In this document: one piece after another, positions 15,235 through 23,260 of the stretch | Layout of the letters: every line of letters starts with the position of its first letter | Numbering within the stretch: the first letter of the stretch is position 1 | DNA from: Listeria immobilis | Lineage (GTDB): Bacteria > Bacillota > Bacilli > Lactobacillales > Listeriaceae | Length of the DNA stretch: 64,000 bases | Reading direction: 5' to 3' | Assembly: GCF_014322765.1 (NCBI RefSeq) | Contig: NZ_JAASTZ010000009.1 | Coordinates: forward strand, 89,216 to 153,215 | Program-made: the position numbers and the translations under genes | Notes under the pieces: generated by a model | Told to the model about the DNA's origin: nothing | The model's input: the letters and a program-made list of their open reading frames with translations, nothing else | The model's database searches: none

Positions 15235-16023
15235 TTATATAATTTGAAGTATATGTAACAGCGGTAATACAAACAATAAGCTATCAAATCTGTCTAAAAT
15301 CCCACCATGCCCTGGCAAAATTTTCCCAGAATCTTTCACACCATAAAACCGTTTTAATGCAGATTCTACCAAATCTCCAAGTTGTCCAAATATAGATAAA
15401 AATACAAGTAATATTAAAATGATAGCGATATCTCCTGGCAAATCAGCAAAATAATAAAAACCACCTGCAATAACTAATGCACATACAATTCCACCAATAA
15501 AACCTTCGATTGTTTTATTAGGGCTAACATTTGGCGCGAGTTTATGTCTACCCATTGCTTTTCCAATAAAATAAGCCCCAGTATCAGTAGACCAAACAAT
15601 AAATAGTGCAAATAACACAAACATTAAACCTGCATCACGAGTTAATGTAAGGTAGTGGAAACCAAATCCTGTATAAAAAGCGGCAACCATACTAATTCCC
15701 ACTTGATCAAAATGGAATTTATTTCGTGAAAACACAGTATAAGCAAGCAACAATGCCATTAAAATAAAAATAATTTCCATTTCGGTAATATGCAATTCTT
15801 CCAGAAAGTTCAAATATCGATCTGGAACGACAACTAACCACATAAGTAGCAAAGTGACTATTCCATTCACTGAAAAAATTCGCTGTTTTGTCATAACAAG
15901 TACTTCATAAAGCGCAATTGTCGCCAATAAAATACTTAATAATTCAAATGGAATCCCCCCGTAAATAACAAAAGGAATAAAAAATATCAACGCAACAACT
16001 GCAGTAATAATTCTTGTTTTCAA
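15235..16023 (-). CDS. cdsA: Phosphatidate cytidylyltransferase
   Basis: Makes CDP-diacylglycerol from phosphatidic acid and CTP for membrane phospholipids. A polytopic protein of about eight hydrophobic helices ending with the family signature region [16 protein letters not shown] (catalytic aspartates). I choose the TTG at 16023 (262 aa, MKTRIITAV...), eight bases after GGGAGG; a longer reading frame overlaps uppS and lacks a ribosome-binding site. Located 13 bases after the uppS stop. Confidence 0.94.
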   Translation of the reverse strand: MKTRIITAVVALIFFIPFVIYGGIPFELLSILLATIALYEVLVMTKQRIFSVNGIVTLLLMWLVVVPDRYLNFLEELHITEMEIIFILMALLLAYTVFSRNKFHFDQVGISMVAAFYTGFGFHYLTLTRDAGLMFVLFALFIVWSTDTGAYFIGKAMGRHKLAPNVSPNKTIEGFIGGIVCALVIAGGFYYFADLPGDIAIILILLVFLSIFGQLGDLVESALKRFYGVKDSGKILPGHGGILDRFDSLLFVLPLLHILQII

Positions 16024-16036
16024 TCCTGTTTCCTCC

Positions 16037-16795
16037 CTAAAGCCCTCCAAAACGGCGCGAACGATTTTGATACTCAATCATCGCTTGTAAAAAATCTTCT
16101 TTTGAAAAATCAGGCCAATGTGTATCTGTAAAATAAAATTCGCTATAAGCTAATTGCCATAACATAAAATTACTTAATCTAAGCTCTCCACTTGTTCTTA
16201 TTAATAAGTCTGGATCCCCAAGTCCACTACTCATCAAGTGGTTATTCAACATTTCTTCTGTTAAATCATCTGCTGACTTTCCTTCTAATACTAATTCCTT
16301 CACAGCTTCTTTCGCTGCAGTGACAATCTCTGAACGTCCACCATAATTCAAGGCAAAATTAAGCGTTAGCCCTGTACAGTGTGCTGTATCAGCAATTGCT
16401 TTTTCAACGGCACGCATCGTATGGTCTGGTAAATTTTCTCTATATCCCATCACATTAACACGAACATTCTCTTCAATCAACTCTGGTACAAAAGAATCAA
16501 AAAATTCTACAGGTAGCTTCATTAAAAAATCCACTTCATCTGTAGGTCGTTTCCAATTTTCAGTTGAAAAAGCATAAAGGGTTAGCACATCAATACCAAT
16601 AGCATTCGCATATCGTGTCACACGTTTCACAACGTCCATACCTTCTTTATGCCCAGCAATCCTCGGCAAAAAACGTTTTTTCGCCCATCTGCCATTACCA
16701 TCCATAATAATGGCAACATGGCGAGGGATAGGCAAATCTTCTGCAAGTTCACTATTTAATATATTTTCATCTTGTCGAAATAGCTTTTTAAACAT
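16037..16795 (-). CDS. uppS: Undecaprenyl diphosphate synthase
   Basis: Cis-prenyltransferase that builds C55 undecaprenyl diphosphate, the carrier lipid for peptidoglycan and teichoic acid. The signature HVAIIMDGNGRWAKKR holds the catalytic Asp, and GGRSEIV and RTSGELRLSNFM follow. Two adjacent ATG codons (16798 and 16795) follow GGAGG; I take 16795 (252 aa, seven-base spacing). First gene of the uppS-cdsA-dxr-rseP-proS unit. Confidence 0.96.
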   Translation of the reverse strand: MFKKLFRQDENILNSELAEDLPIPRHVAIIMDGNGRWAKKRFLPRIAGHKEGMDVVKRVTRYANAIGIDVLTLYAFSTENWKRPTDEVDFLMKLPVEFFDSFVPELIEENVRVNVMGYRENLPDHTMRAVEKAIADTAHCTGLTLNFALNYGGRSEIVTAAKEAVKELVLEGKSADDLTEEMLNNHLMSSGLGDPDLLIRTSGELRLSNFMLWQLAYSEFYFTDTHWPDFSKEDFLQAMIEYQNRSRRFGGL

Positions 16796-16930
16796 CATAA
16801 ATCCTCCAATTGATACACTTCTTAGAGCATGTCTATACCTATAATAACAAAAAAGAATCAATTAATGTACTAAAAATTCCATGTGAACAAATGAGAGTTT
16901 CATGAGAAAGATGGAATTACTCATAAAAAA

Positions 16931-16970
16931 ACATTCCTAACCCAACACATATGGAAAGAATTAGGAATGT
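16931..16970 (-). terminator. frr terminator
   Basis: A 10-bp perfect stem (ACATTCCTAA, 16961-16970 with 16931-16940) followed by seven T on the minus strand; 55 bases after frr and upstream of uppS, separating the pyrH-frr and uppS units. Confidence 0.85.
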
Positions 16971-17025
16971 CAGTTCAACTTAAAAGGTTCGTTCCTTTAT
17001 TTGTTATTACTAGTATAAGTATCAA

Positions 17026-17583
17026 TTAAACTTCTAAGATTTCCGCTTCTTTTTCTTTCGTGATGCTGTCGATGTTTTTAATACTTTCATCTGTTAGTTT
17101 TTGTACATCTTCACCATAAGAACGCAAATCATCCTCTGTGATATCACCGCTTTTTTCTAATTTTTTCAAGTCTTCATTGGCTTCACGACGAATATTACGA
17201 ACAGCTACTTTTGCTTCTTCTGCTTCTTTTTTCACTTCTTTAACAAGTTCTTTACGACGTTCTTCTGTTAATTGCGGAATAGATAAACGTAAAACCGAGC
17301 CATCGTTATTAGGTGTTAATCCTAAGTCGGATTTTAAAATAGCTTTTTCAATTTCCCCTAAAATTGTTTTATCATATGGAGTGATAAGTAACATTCTAGC
17401 TTCCGGAACACTTATGGATGCCATTTGATTTACTGGTGTTGCTGCTCCGTAGTAATCTACAGATAAACGATCAAGTAGTGAGGCGTTTGCACGACCGGCA
17501 CGAATTGTCCCAAGTTGTCTAGTTAGTGCTTGCTCTGCCTTCTCCATTTTTTCTTTTGATTTTGATAATACTTCTTTACTCAT
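17026..17583 (-). CDS. frr: Ribosome recycling factor
   Basis: Splits the post-termination ribosome with EF-G. 185-aa tRNA-shaped protein with the conserved RTGRAN-type segment (here [13 protein letters not shown]) and [17 protein letters not shown] near the C-terminus. The start codon overlaps the pyrH stop by one base (TAATG), so the two are co-translated. Confidence 0.98.
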   Translation of the reverse strand: MSKEVLSKSKEKMEKAEQALTRQLGTIRAGRANASLLDRLSVDYYGAATPVNQMASISVPEARMLLITPYDKTILGEIEKAILKSDLGLTPNNDGSVLRLSIPQLTEERRKELVKEVKKEAEEAKVAVRNIRREANEDLKKLEKSGDITEDDLRSYGEDVQKLTDESIKNIDSITKEKEAEILEV

Positions 17584-18311
17584 TATTTTTTCCCCCTAAC
17601 AGTTGTTCCAATTTTTTCACCTAAAATAACACGTTTAATATTGTTACCTTGTTCTGTAAACGAAAAGACAATTAACGGAATATCATTATCCATACTTAAT
17701 GATGAAGCCGTTGTATCCATTACTTCTAAACCTTCTTTAATAACATCCAAGTAGGACAGTTCTTCATATTTTTTAGCATTTTCATCTAATTTTGGATCCG
17801 CATTGTAGACACCATCAACATTGTTTTTTGCCATTAAAATAACATCTGCTTCAATTTCAGCTGCTCTAAGTGCTGCTGCTGTATCTGTTGAGAAATACGG
17901 ATTTCCTGTACCGCCTGCAAAAATAACTACCCGTCCTTTTTCAAGATGACGAATCGCTTTACGGCGAATATAAGGTTCAGCAATTTGACGCATATCGATG
18001 GACGTTTGTACACGTGTAGCTACACCAATATTTTCCAGAGAATCTTGTAGGGATAGTGAATTCATAATAGTAGCGAGCATACCCATTTGGTCAGCTGCCG
18101 CGCGGTCCATTCCCATTTCGCTACCAAGTTTACCACGCCAGATATTTCCGCCGCCAACAACAATAGCTACTTCCACTCCTAATTCTACCACTTCTTTAAT
18201 TTGAGCAGAAATCAAATTGACAACGCTCGGGTTAATTCCAAAGCCGTCATTTCCGGCAAGTGCTTCACCGCTTAATTTTAATACAACTCGTTTATAATCT
18301 GGGGTATCCAT
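17583..18311 (-). CDS. pyrH: UMP kinase
   Basis: Phosphorylates UMP to UDP; hexameric amino-acid-kinase-fold enzyme feedback-inhibited by [25 protein letters not shown] and [20 protein letters not shown] are family hallmarks. I start at the ATG at 18311 (242 aa), five bases after TTGGAGG, rather than the in-frame ATG at 18329, which precedes that site. Confidence 0.97.
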   Translation of the reverse strand: MDTPDYKRVVLKLSGEALAGNDGFGINPSVVNLISAQIKEVVELGVEVAIVVGGGNIWRGKLGSEMGMDRAAADQMGMLATIMNSLSLQDSLENIGVATRVQTSIDMRQIAEPYIRRKAIRHLEKGRVVIFAGGTGNPYFSTDTAAALRAAEIEADVILMAKNNVDGVYNADPKLDENAKKYEELSYLDVIKEGLEVMDTTASSLSMDNDIPLIVFSFTEQGNNIKRVILGEKIGTTVRGKK

Positions 18312-18382
18312 AATAGCCTCCAATTTCATATTCTATTCATAGATAGAAAAAGCTCTATCCACCATTATCTATTCTACTAAAA

Positions 18383-18452
18383 AGCTGGCTATTACAAAAG
18401 TGTTTTCTACTAAAAAATGAAAAAACATTTTAAAAAGGAGTAATTAGCCAGT
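18383..18452. repeat. Inverted repeat upstream of pyrH / flank of the accessory cassette
   Basis: CTGGCTATTA at 18385-18394 pairs with TAATTAGCCAG at 18441-18451 (one bulged base) across an AT-rich 46-base interior; T-runs follow on both strands. It lies in the 301-base gap between the divergent pyrH and the plus-strand cassette. It could be an intrinsic terminator or a leader structure for pyrH. The rest of the gap is AT-rich with nothing else I recognise apart from a TATAAT at 18532-18537. Confidence 0.4.
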
Positions 18453-18531
18453 TTTTAACAATATAAATCTTTCATTTTTAAAAACTCTTAGTAAAAAAAA
18501 TTACATAAATACCTTTTTTTTAACGTATAGC

Positions 18532-18537
18532 TATAAT
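18532..18537 (+). promoter_or_regulatory. Possible -10 box for the accessory cassette
   Basis: A perfect TATAAT 75 bases before the first plus-strand gene of the cassette. No convincing -35 box at 16-18 bases upstream, so the assignment is weak. Confidence 0.3.
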
Positions 18538-18612
18538 TTTTGTGATAAAATGAATACATAAAACAGATAAAATTGAACTAAAATGACAAAATGCTCGGGA
18601 GATTTGCTTTTT

Positions 18613-18987
18613 ATGGTTAAATGGAACAAACTTTATACATATAGCGAACAAATTGAAACATGGGATAAACAAGCCATAATAGAAATGCCGTCTGAAAGCC
18701 TCTATCAAGGTTATTTTTTCTTACTCCCTAAAAAAATGGTCTTTTCTATTTCATCCAAATTCAGTTATTTTTACTTTCCGGATACTTGGAAGTTTCAAAT
18801 AAAGAAGCATACAGAAAAAAAAGTAATTGATGCAACTGAAATGATAGACATTTTTGAAAAAAATAATAAAGTTATTATGCAGTCCTTTCATACTAAAAAA
18901 GTCAATGATACGATTATTAGAGTCCAAACACACATACCAAAAAAACTGAAAAAAGATGTGATAATTAATAATGACCTTATTAGATAA
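18613..18987 (+). CDS. Orphan hypothetical protein at head of helicase/DUF3440/ParB cassette
   Basis: I do not recognise this protein. From the ATG at 18613 (after GGGAG, 12 bases away) it is 124 aa, Lys/Phe/Ile-rich, without signal peptide or membrane helix; aromatic stretches such as GYFFLLPKKMVF and FSYFYFPDTWKF suggest a small beta-rich fold. An in-frame ATG at 18583 lacks a ribosome-binding site. Its last 17 bases overlap the helicase gene, so the two are almost certainly co-translated and functionally linked. Codon use is AT-rich like the rest of the cassette. Confidence 0.7.
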   Translation: MVKWNKLYTYSEQIETWDKQAIIEMPSESLYQGYFFLLPKKMVFSISSKFSYFYFPDTWKFQIKKHTEKKVIDATEMIDIFEKNNKVIMQSFHTKKVNDTIIRVQTHIPKKLKKDVIINNDLIR

Positions 18988-20170
18988 TCAACAATTAGCA
19001 ATAGAAAAATTACGGCAATATAAAGTTGGCGCCTTGTTTATGAAACCAGGAGCTGGAAAAACAAGAGTTGCTTGCGAATTAATCAATGAAGTAGAACCTG
19101 ATTATGTACTTTGGCTTACTCCTTTTCAAACAAAAGAAAATTTAGCAAACGAAATTAAAAAATGGGACTATCATTTTCCACAAGATATTGTTGGCATTGA
19201 ATCACTCTCTAATTCAGACAAACTTTATCTACATTGTCGAGAAAAACTAAAGAATTCTAAAAATAGTTACATTATTATGGATGAAAGTTTGAAAATTAAA
19301 AACAAACATGCACTTCGAACCCAAAGAGCAATTAAGCTTGCTCGTTTGGCAAATTATCGTCTAATTATGAATGGAACTCCATTAAGTCGTAATATTTTAG
19401 ATTTATGGTCTCAGTTAGAATTTCTATCTCCCAAAATATTAAATTTATCTTTTTCTCAATTCAAAAAAACATTTTGCGAATACGTCACCATTACTCAACT
19501 AACTGAAACGAAAAAACAATCCATTGATATTATTAAAAAGTATCATAATTTAGAGTACTTATATAACTTAATTACTCCGTTTATTTTCTCGTCCTCACTT
19601 GACTTAAAAATTGATTGGCATTATATCCGGCACGATTATAACATCGACGAGGATCTCTTAAAAAAATATTATGAGCTAAAAGAAGATTATCTTCAAAAAG
19701 CAGCTGCTTACACAATAAATATAAATTTTCTAGAAATGTCCCAAGTCATGCAACATAGTTATTGCCTCTCTTCAGAAAAATTTACCATAACAGAATCTTT
19801 AATTGCAGATAAAGAAGACACAACTATTATTTTTTGTAAGTATAAACGATCTGAAGAAGCACTTCTCAAAGCATTTCCAAATGTTAAAGTAACTACTTTT
19901 GCAAAATCTGCATACGGACTTAATTTACAAGCATATAACCAAATTATCTATTTTGATAAAACTTTTGACTATTCTCAACGTGATCAATCCGAACGTCGTA
20001 TTTATCGCACTGGACAAATAAATGATTGTTACTATCATGATCTAAGTGGCAACGTTGGGCTTGATAATATCATTGACTCAAATATATCCCAAAAAACTAA
20101 TTTATTACATGAAATAAAAAAAGAACTTTCACAAAAAAACTCCTTTGAGGTGATAATGAATGTATTCTAA
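18971..20170 (+). CDS. Short SNF2-type superfamily 2 helicase/translocase
   Basis: A 399-aa ATPase with the ordered motifs of SF2/SNF2 enzymes: Q-like DNQQLAIEKL (residues 5-14), Walker A MKPGAGKTR (residues 24-32), Walker B MDESLKIKN (residues 103-111, DES in place of DEAH/DESH), motif III MNGTPLSRNILDLWSQL, and a C-terminal motif VI DQSERRIYRTGQ typical of SNF2 proteins. The compact size, with no accessory domain, resembles phage- and plasmid-encoded SNF2 helicases. It overlaps both the upstream orphan (17 bases) and the downstream DUF3440 gene (11 bases). Its substrate is not known; DNA translocation or remodelling is the family inference. Confidence 0.85.
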   Translation: MTLLDNQQLAIEKLRQYKVGALFMKPGAGKTRVACELINEVEPDYVLWLTPFQTKENLANEIKKWDYHFPQDIVGIESLSNSDKLYLHCREKLKNSKNSYIIMDESLKIKNKHALRTQRAIKLARLANYRLIMNGTPLSRNILDLWSQLEFLSPKILNLSFSQFKKTFCEYVTITQLTETKKQSIDIIKKYHNLEYLYNLITPFIFSSSLDLKIDWHYIRHDYNIDEDLLKKYYELKEDYLQKAAAYTININFLEMSQVMQHSYCLSSEKFTITESLIADKEDTTIIFCKYKRSEEALLKAFPNVKVTTFAKSAYGLNLQAYNQIIYFDKTFDYSQRDQSERRIYRTGQINDCYYHDLSGNVGLDNIIDSNISQKTNLLHEIKKELSQKNSFEVIMNVF

Positions 20171-21464
20171 AACAGTTCTTGAAGCATCCCAAGAAAGATT
20201 AGATGTGATATTTAATGAATTCGATAATATAATTGTCTCCTTTTCAGGTGGAAAAGATAGTGCTGTTATGCTCCAGTTAGTTATTGATTATATGCGCAAA
20301 CATCAAATTCGCAAAAAAATCTATGTTTATCATTTAGATTATGAAGGACAATATACTGCAACAACAGACTTTGTAACAGATACATTAACAAGTAATCTAG
20401 ATATTATCGAACCGCTATGGTGTTGCCTTCCTATTGCTGCACAGTCAGCAGTTTCAATGTTCACAGATCATTGGATACCTTGGGAAAAAGCAAAACAACC
20501 TATTTGGGTAAGAAAAATGCCTGATTTTCCTTTTGTTATTAATGAAGACAACGCCCCCTTTGATTTCGATTTCCACGGTATTTGGGACTATGAATTTAAT
20601 CGGAAAATTATCCAGTGGTTACATAAGCATAGCGGAGCAAAAAAAACGATAGCATTAATTGGCATTCGACAACAAGAATCATTAAATCGGTACAATGCCA
20701 TACATAAAAAAGAACGAATGTATAAAGCCTACAATTGGACAACCGAGATTACAAATAATATTTATAATGGCTATCCTATCCACGATTGGTCGGTAGAAGA
20801 TATTTGGATTGCAAATGCCAAATTCAATTGGGATTATAACAAAATTTATGATTTGTTCTTTCACGCTGGTTTAACTATAAGTGATATGCGTGTCGCTAGT
20901 CCTTTTAATGATTCTGCTACAGAAAGTCTCAAATTATATCGAGTTATCGAACCAGCGCTTTGGTCAAAACTAGTCGGTAGAGTGAACGGAGCCAATTTCA
21001 CCGCTATCTATGGAGGTACTTCCGCGATGGCTTGGAAAGAAATTAAATTACCAAAAAACCATACATGGAAATCCTATTTAGAATTTTTATTGACAACTTT
21101 ACCAAGCTATACAAGAGAACGCTATCTAAAAAAATTTAAAACTAGTATCAACTACTGGACCGAAACGGGCGGTGCATTAAAAGTTGAAACGGTACAAGAA
21201 TTAAAAGACTTAAATGTACAAGCTGATTTCCTCGGTGCACCAAGAAGCAAACGAACCTATACGAATAAAATGGAGGTTGTGCGTTTTAAAGAATATCCAG
21301 ATGACCTTAAAATCAAAGAATTTTCGAGCGTCCCCACATATAAACGGATGTGTATAGCGATTTTGAAAAATGATTATTCTTGTAAATATATGGGATTTGG
21401 CCAAACGAAATTGGAATTAGAAAAGCGAAAAAGAGCATTAGAAAAATATAATAATATTTTATGA
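20160..21464 (+). CDS. DUF3440 PP-loop ATP-pyrophosphatase (PAPS-reductase-like, IbrA-like)
   Basis: 434 aa. An N-terminal PP-loop SGGKDS (residues 29-34) in IIVSFSGGKDSAVMLQLV marks an adenylating ATP pyrophosphatase of the PAPS reductase/adenine-nucleotide alpha-hydrolase superfamily. The segment IGIRQQESLNRY and the C-terminal region match the DUF3440 layout of E. coli IbrA and phage homologues. The ECGLHxG-type catalytic tail of true PAPS reductase is absent; Cys88-Cys89 are the notable cysteines. Start at 20160, nine bases after GAGG. Followed nine bases later by a ParB-like gene, the usual IbrA-IbrB pairing. Likely role: activating a nucleic-acid or nucleotide target for thiolation or another modification; not demonstrated. 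Confidence 0.85.
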   Translation: MYSKTVLEASQERLDVIFNEFDNIIVSFSGGKDSAVMLQLVIDYMRKHQIRKKIYVYHLDYEGQYTATTDFVTDTLTSNLDIIEPLWCCLPIAAQSAVSMFTDHWIPWEKAKQPIWVRKMPDFPFVINEDNAPFDFDFHGIWDYEFNRKIIQWLHKHSGAKKTIALIGIRQQESLNRYNAIHKKERMYKAYNWTTEITNNIYNGYPIHDWSVEDIWIANAKFNWDYNKIYDLFFHAGLTISDMRVASPFNDSATESLKLYRVIEPALWSKLVGRVNGANFTAIYGGTSAMAWKEIKLPKNHTWKSYLEFLLTTLPSYTRERYLKKFKTSINYWTETGGALKVETVQELKDLNVQADFLGAPRSKRTYTNKMEVVRFKEYPDDLKIKEFSSVPTYKRMCIAILKNDYSCKYMGFGQTKLELEKRKRALEKYNNIL

Positions 21465-21473
21465 GGTGATTTG

Positions 21474-21980
21474 ATGAATTACAAAAGCCCTGTTTACAAC
21501 GTTATCCCTGTTCATCTTTCCAAACTTCAAGCTAATAATTATAATCCGAACAAAGTCCCCACAACTGAATTAAAATTACTTGAAAAATCTATTTGGGAAG
21601 ATGGTTTTACGCAGCCTATTGTTTGTTATCCACTAGAAGACTCTGGCAATTACGAAATAATCGATGGTTTTCATCGTTTTACTATAATGAAAACTTCGAA
21701 ACGTATTCGAGAGCGAGAAAATGAAATGGTTCCTGTGGTTATTTTAGAAAAAAATACAGTTAATCGAATTGCTTCTACTATTCGTCATAACCGAGCAAGA
21801 GGATTTCATAATGTCGAATTAATGTCGAATATTGTCGGAGAACTTGCAGATAGTGGAATGTCTGACAACTGGATTATGAAAAATATCGGAATGGATGCCA
21901 ATGAAATCTTGCGTTTAAAACAAGTGAGTGGTCTTGCTCACCTCTTCCTGGATAAAGAATTCAGTCAAGCATCCGATTAA
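21474..21980 (+). CDS. ParB/sulfiredoxin-fold protein (IbrB-like)
   Basis: 168 aa. The ParB-N/sulfiredoxin-like fold is shown by IPVHLSKLQANNYNPN, a helix EKSIWEDGFTQPIVCY and the nucleotide-binding IIDGFHRF (residues 62-69), corresponding to the GxxR box of ParB-type NTPases/nucleases. A short C-terminal helical part follows (IMKNIGMDANEILRLKQ, helix-turn-helix-like). No plasmid-partition ParA is nearby, so chromosome partition is unlikely; pairing with the DUF3440 gene points to an IbrAB-type function. I start at the ATG at 21474, seven bases after GAGG; a TTG directly before is the alternative. Confidence 0.85.
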   Translation: MNYKSPVYNVIPVHLSKLQANNYNPNKVPTTELKLLEKSIWEDGFTQPIVCYPLEDSGNYEIIDGFHRFTIMKTSKRIRERENEMVPVVILEKNTVNRIASTIRHNRARGFHNVELMSNIVGELADSGMSDNWIMKNIGMDANEILRLKQVSGLAHLFLDKEFSQASD

Positions 21981-22000
21981 CCAAAGAAAGTAGGATTAAC

Positions 22001-22732
22001 ATGCAAGAAAATAAATATGATAATAAAACATTTTTTGATCAATATAGCCAAATGCCCCGTTCCAAAAAAGGCCTAAAAGCTGCTGGTGAATGGCATGAAG
22101 TAAAAAAGTTGCTTCCTGATTTTAACGGAAAAACTGTTCTTGATTTAGGTTGTGGATTTGGTTGGCACTGTATATATGCTGCCGAACATGGCGCAAAAAA
22201 AGTTGTAGGAGTAGATTTATCTAATCGAATGTTAACAGAAGCACGGCAAAAAACAACTTCTCCCGTGATTAGCTATCAACAGAAAGCAATAGAAGATATG
22301 GATATTGAACCAGAAAGCTATAATGTTGTTTTAAGCTCTCTTGCTCTTCACTATGTTGCAGATTTTCACTCTGTTTGCCAAAAAGTATCCACTAATTTAA
22401 AACCAAATGGCACGTTCGTCTTTTCTGTAGAGCATCCTGTATTTACAGCGGAAGGTTCACAAACTTTTTTCACAGACTCACACGGTACCTCTTTGCACTG
22501 GCCAGTAGATCAGTATTTTAATGAATCACTACGAACCACTACATTTTTGGGTGAAAAAGTTCAAAAGTATCATCGAACATTAACTAGTTATATTCAAACA
22601 CTCATTCAAAATGGTTTCCAAATTAAAAGTATTATTGAGCCACAACCAGCACCGGAATTAAAAAACTTGCCCGAAATGCAAGATGAATACCGCCGCCCTA
22701 TGATGCTGATAATTTCTTCTACAAAAATATAA
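22001..22732 (+). CDS. Class I SAM-dependent methyltransferase
   Basis: 243 aa. The SAM-binding motif I VLDLGCGFGWHC (residues 46-57), acidic motif II VGVDLSNRM and motif IV region VVLSSLALHYVAD define a Rossmann-fold methyltransferase of the UbiE/small-molecule type. No DNA-methylase catalytic motif (NPPY, PCQ) is visible. It follows the ParB-like gene by 20 bases with a weak ribosome-binding site, so it may be co-transcribed with the cassette, or be an independent gene sharing its terminator. Confidence 0.85.
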   Translation: MQENKYDNKTFFDQYSQMPRSKKGLKAAGEWHEVKKLLPDFNGKTVLDLGCGFGWHCIYAAEHGAKKVVGVDLSNRMLTEARQKTTSPVISYQQKAIEDMDIEPESYNVVLSSLALHYVADFHSVCQKVSTNLKPNGTFVFSVEHPVFTAEGSQTFFTDSHGTSLHWPVDQYFNESLRTTTFLGEKVQKYHRTLTSYIQTLIQNGFQIKSIIEPQPAPELKNLPEMQDEYRRPMMLIISSTKI

Positions 22733-22736
22733 ATAA

Positions 22737-22787
22737 AAAACCCTTCTAAACATAGTAGCAACTACGCATACTTTTTAGAAGGGTTTT
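22737..22787. terminator. Bidirectional terminator between the cassette and yneF
   Basis: Perfect 14-bp stem (AAAACCCTTCTAAA, 22737-22750 with 22774-22787) with T-rich flanks on both strands. Ends the plus-strand cassette and the minus-strand yneF. Confidence 0.85.
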
Positions 22788-22800
22788 AGCTTGTTCAATA

Positions 22801-23040
22801 TTATTTCTTCGCTTTTTTTGGTTTTTCTTTTTCTTGCTGTTTGTTCATCGCGCTCATCATTTGGTTAATTTTCTTTTGTGATGGTTTTTGACCCATTTGA
22901 GCCATCATCATTTGTAACATTTGTTCATTAATTGGCGGATTGTTTTTTAAATAGCTCATCATGTAACGTCTCGCAATAAAAAATCCTCCCGCAAGACCAG
23001 CTAGCAAACAAATAATACCGACAAGAATGTAAATCCACAT
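22801..23040 (-). CDS. yneF: YneF, small membrane protein (UPF0154)
   Basis: 79 aa with one N-terminal transmembrane helix ([20 protein letters not shown]) followed by a Met/Gln/Lys-rich cytoplasmic tail ending KKAKK. Matches the UPF0154/YneF family found next to tkt in Bacillales. Function unknown. Good GGAGGAG ribosome-binding site. Confidence 0.92.
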   Translation of the reverse strand: MWIYILVGIICLLAGLAGGFFIARRYMMSYLKNNPPINEQMLQMMMAQMGQKPSQKKINQMMSAMNKQQEKEKPKKAKK

Positions 23041-23077
23041 AGTCTCTTTTCTCCTCCTTGAAACAAAATCCTCTTTT

Positions 23078-23106
23078 ATTGTACTTGATTTATATTAAAC
23101 AGACAA
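23078..23106 (-). promoter_or_regulatory. Candidate yneF promoter
   Basis: Minus strand TTGTCT (23106-23101), 17-base spacer, TACAAT (23083-23078), about 35 bases upstream of the yneF start. Sequence prediction only. Confidence 0.45.
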
Positions 23107-23215
23107 TACTTTTCATTAAAACATATCATCTTGATCAATTTAGCAATAAAAGCTTCAAACAACCTCGTAATTATATCATTAAAGGGAATACCACGCAATC
23201 AATTATCGCAATAAA

Positions 23216-23253
23216 AAACAGGCCCTACAAGAAAAACTAGTAGCGACCTGTTT
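23216..23253 (-). terminator. tkt terminator
   Basis: AAACAGG (minus, 23253-23247) pairs with CCTGTTT (23222-23216), with additional CTAC/GTAG pairing inside, followed by TTTATTG. Eight bases after tkt. Confidence 0.65.
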
Positions 23254-23260
23254 CGAATAA

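Noticed and set aside
20160..21464. Annotation as sulfate-assimilation PAPS reductase
   Set aside because: Reductase catalytic motif is missing and no sulfate-assimilation genes are adjacent.
21474..21980. Chromosome/plasmid partition ParB
   Set aside because: No ParA, no parS-like repeats, shorter than ParB; paired with DUF3440 instead.
23058..23240. 60-codon plus-strand frame between yneF and tkt
   Set aside because: Overlaps the yneF promoter and tkt terminator, no ribosome-binding site, no recognisable features.
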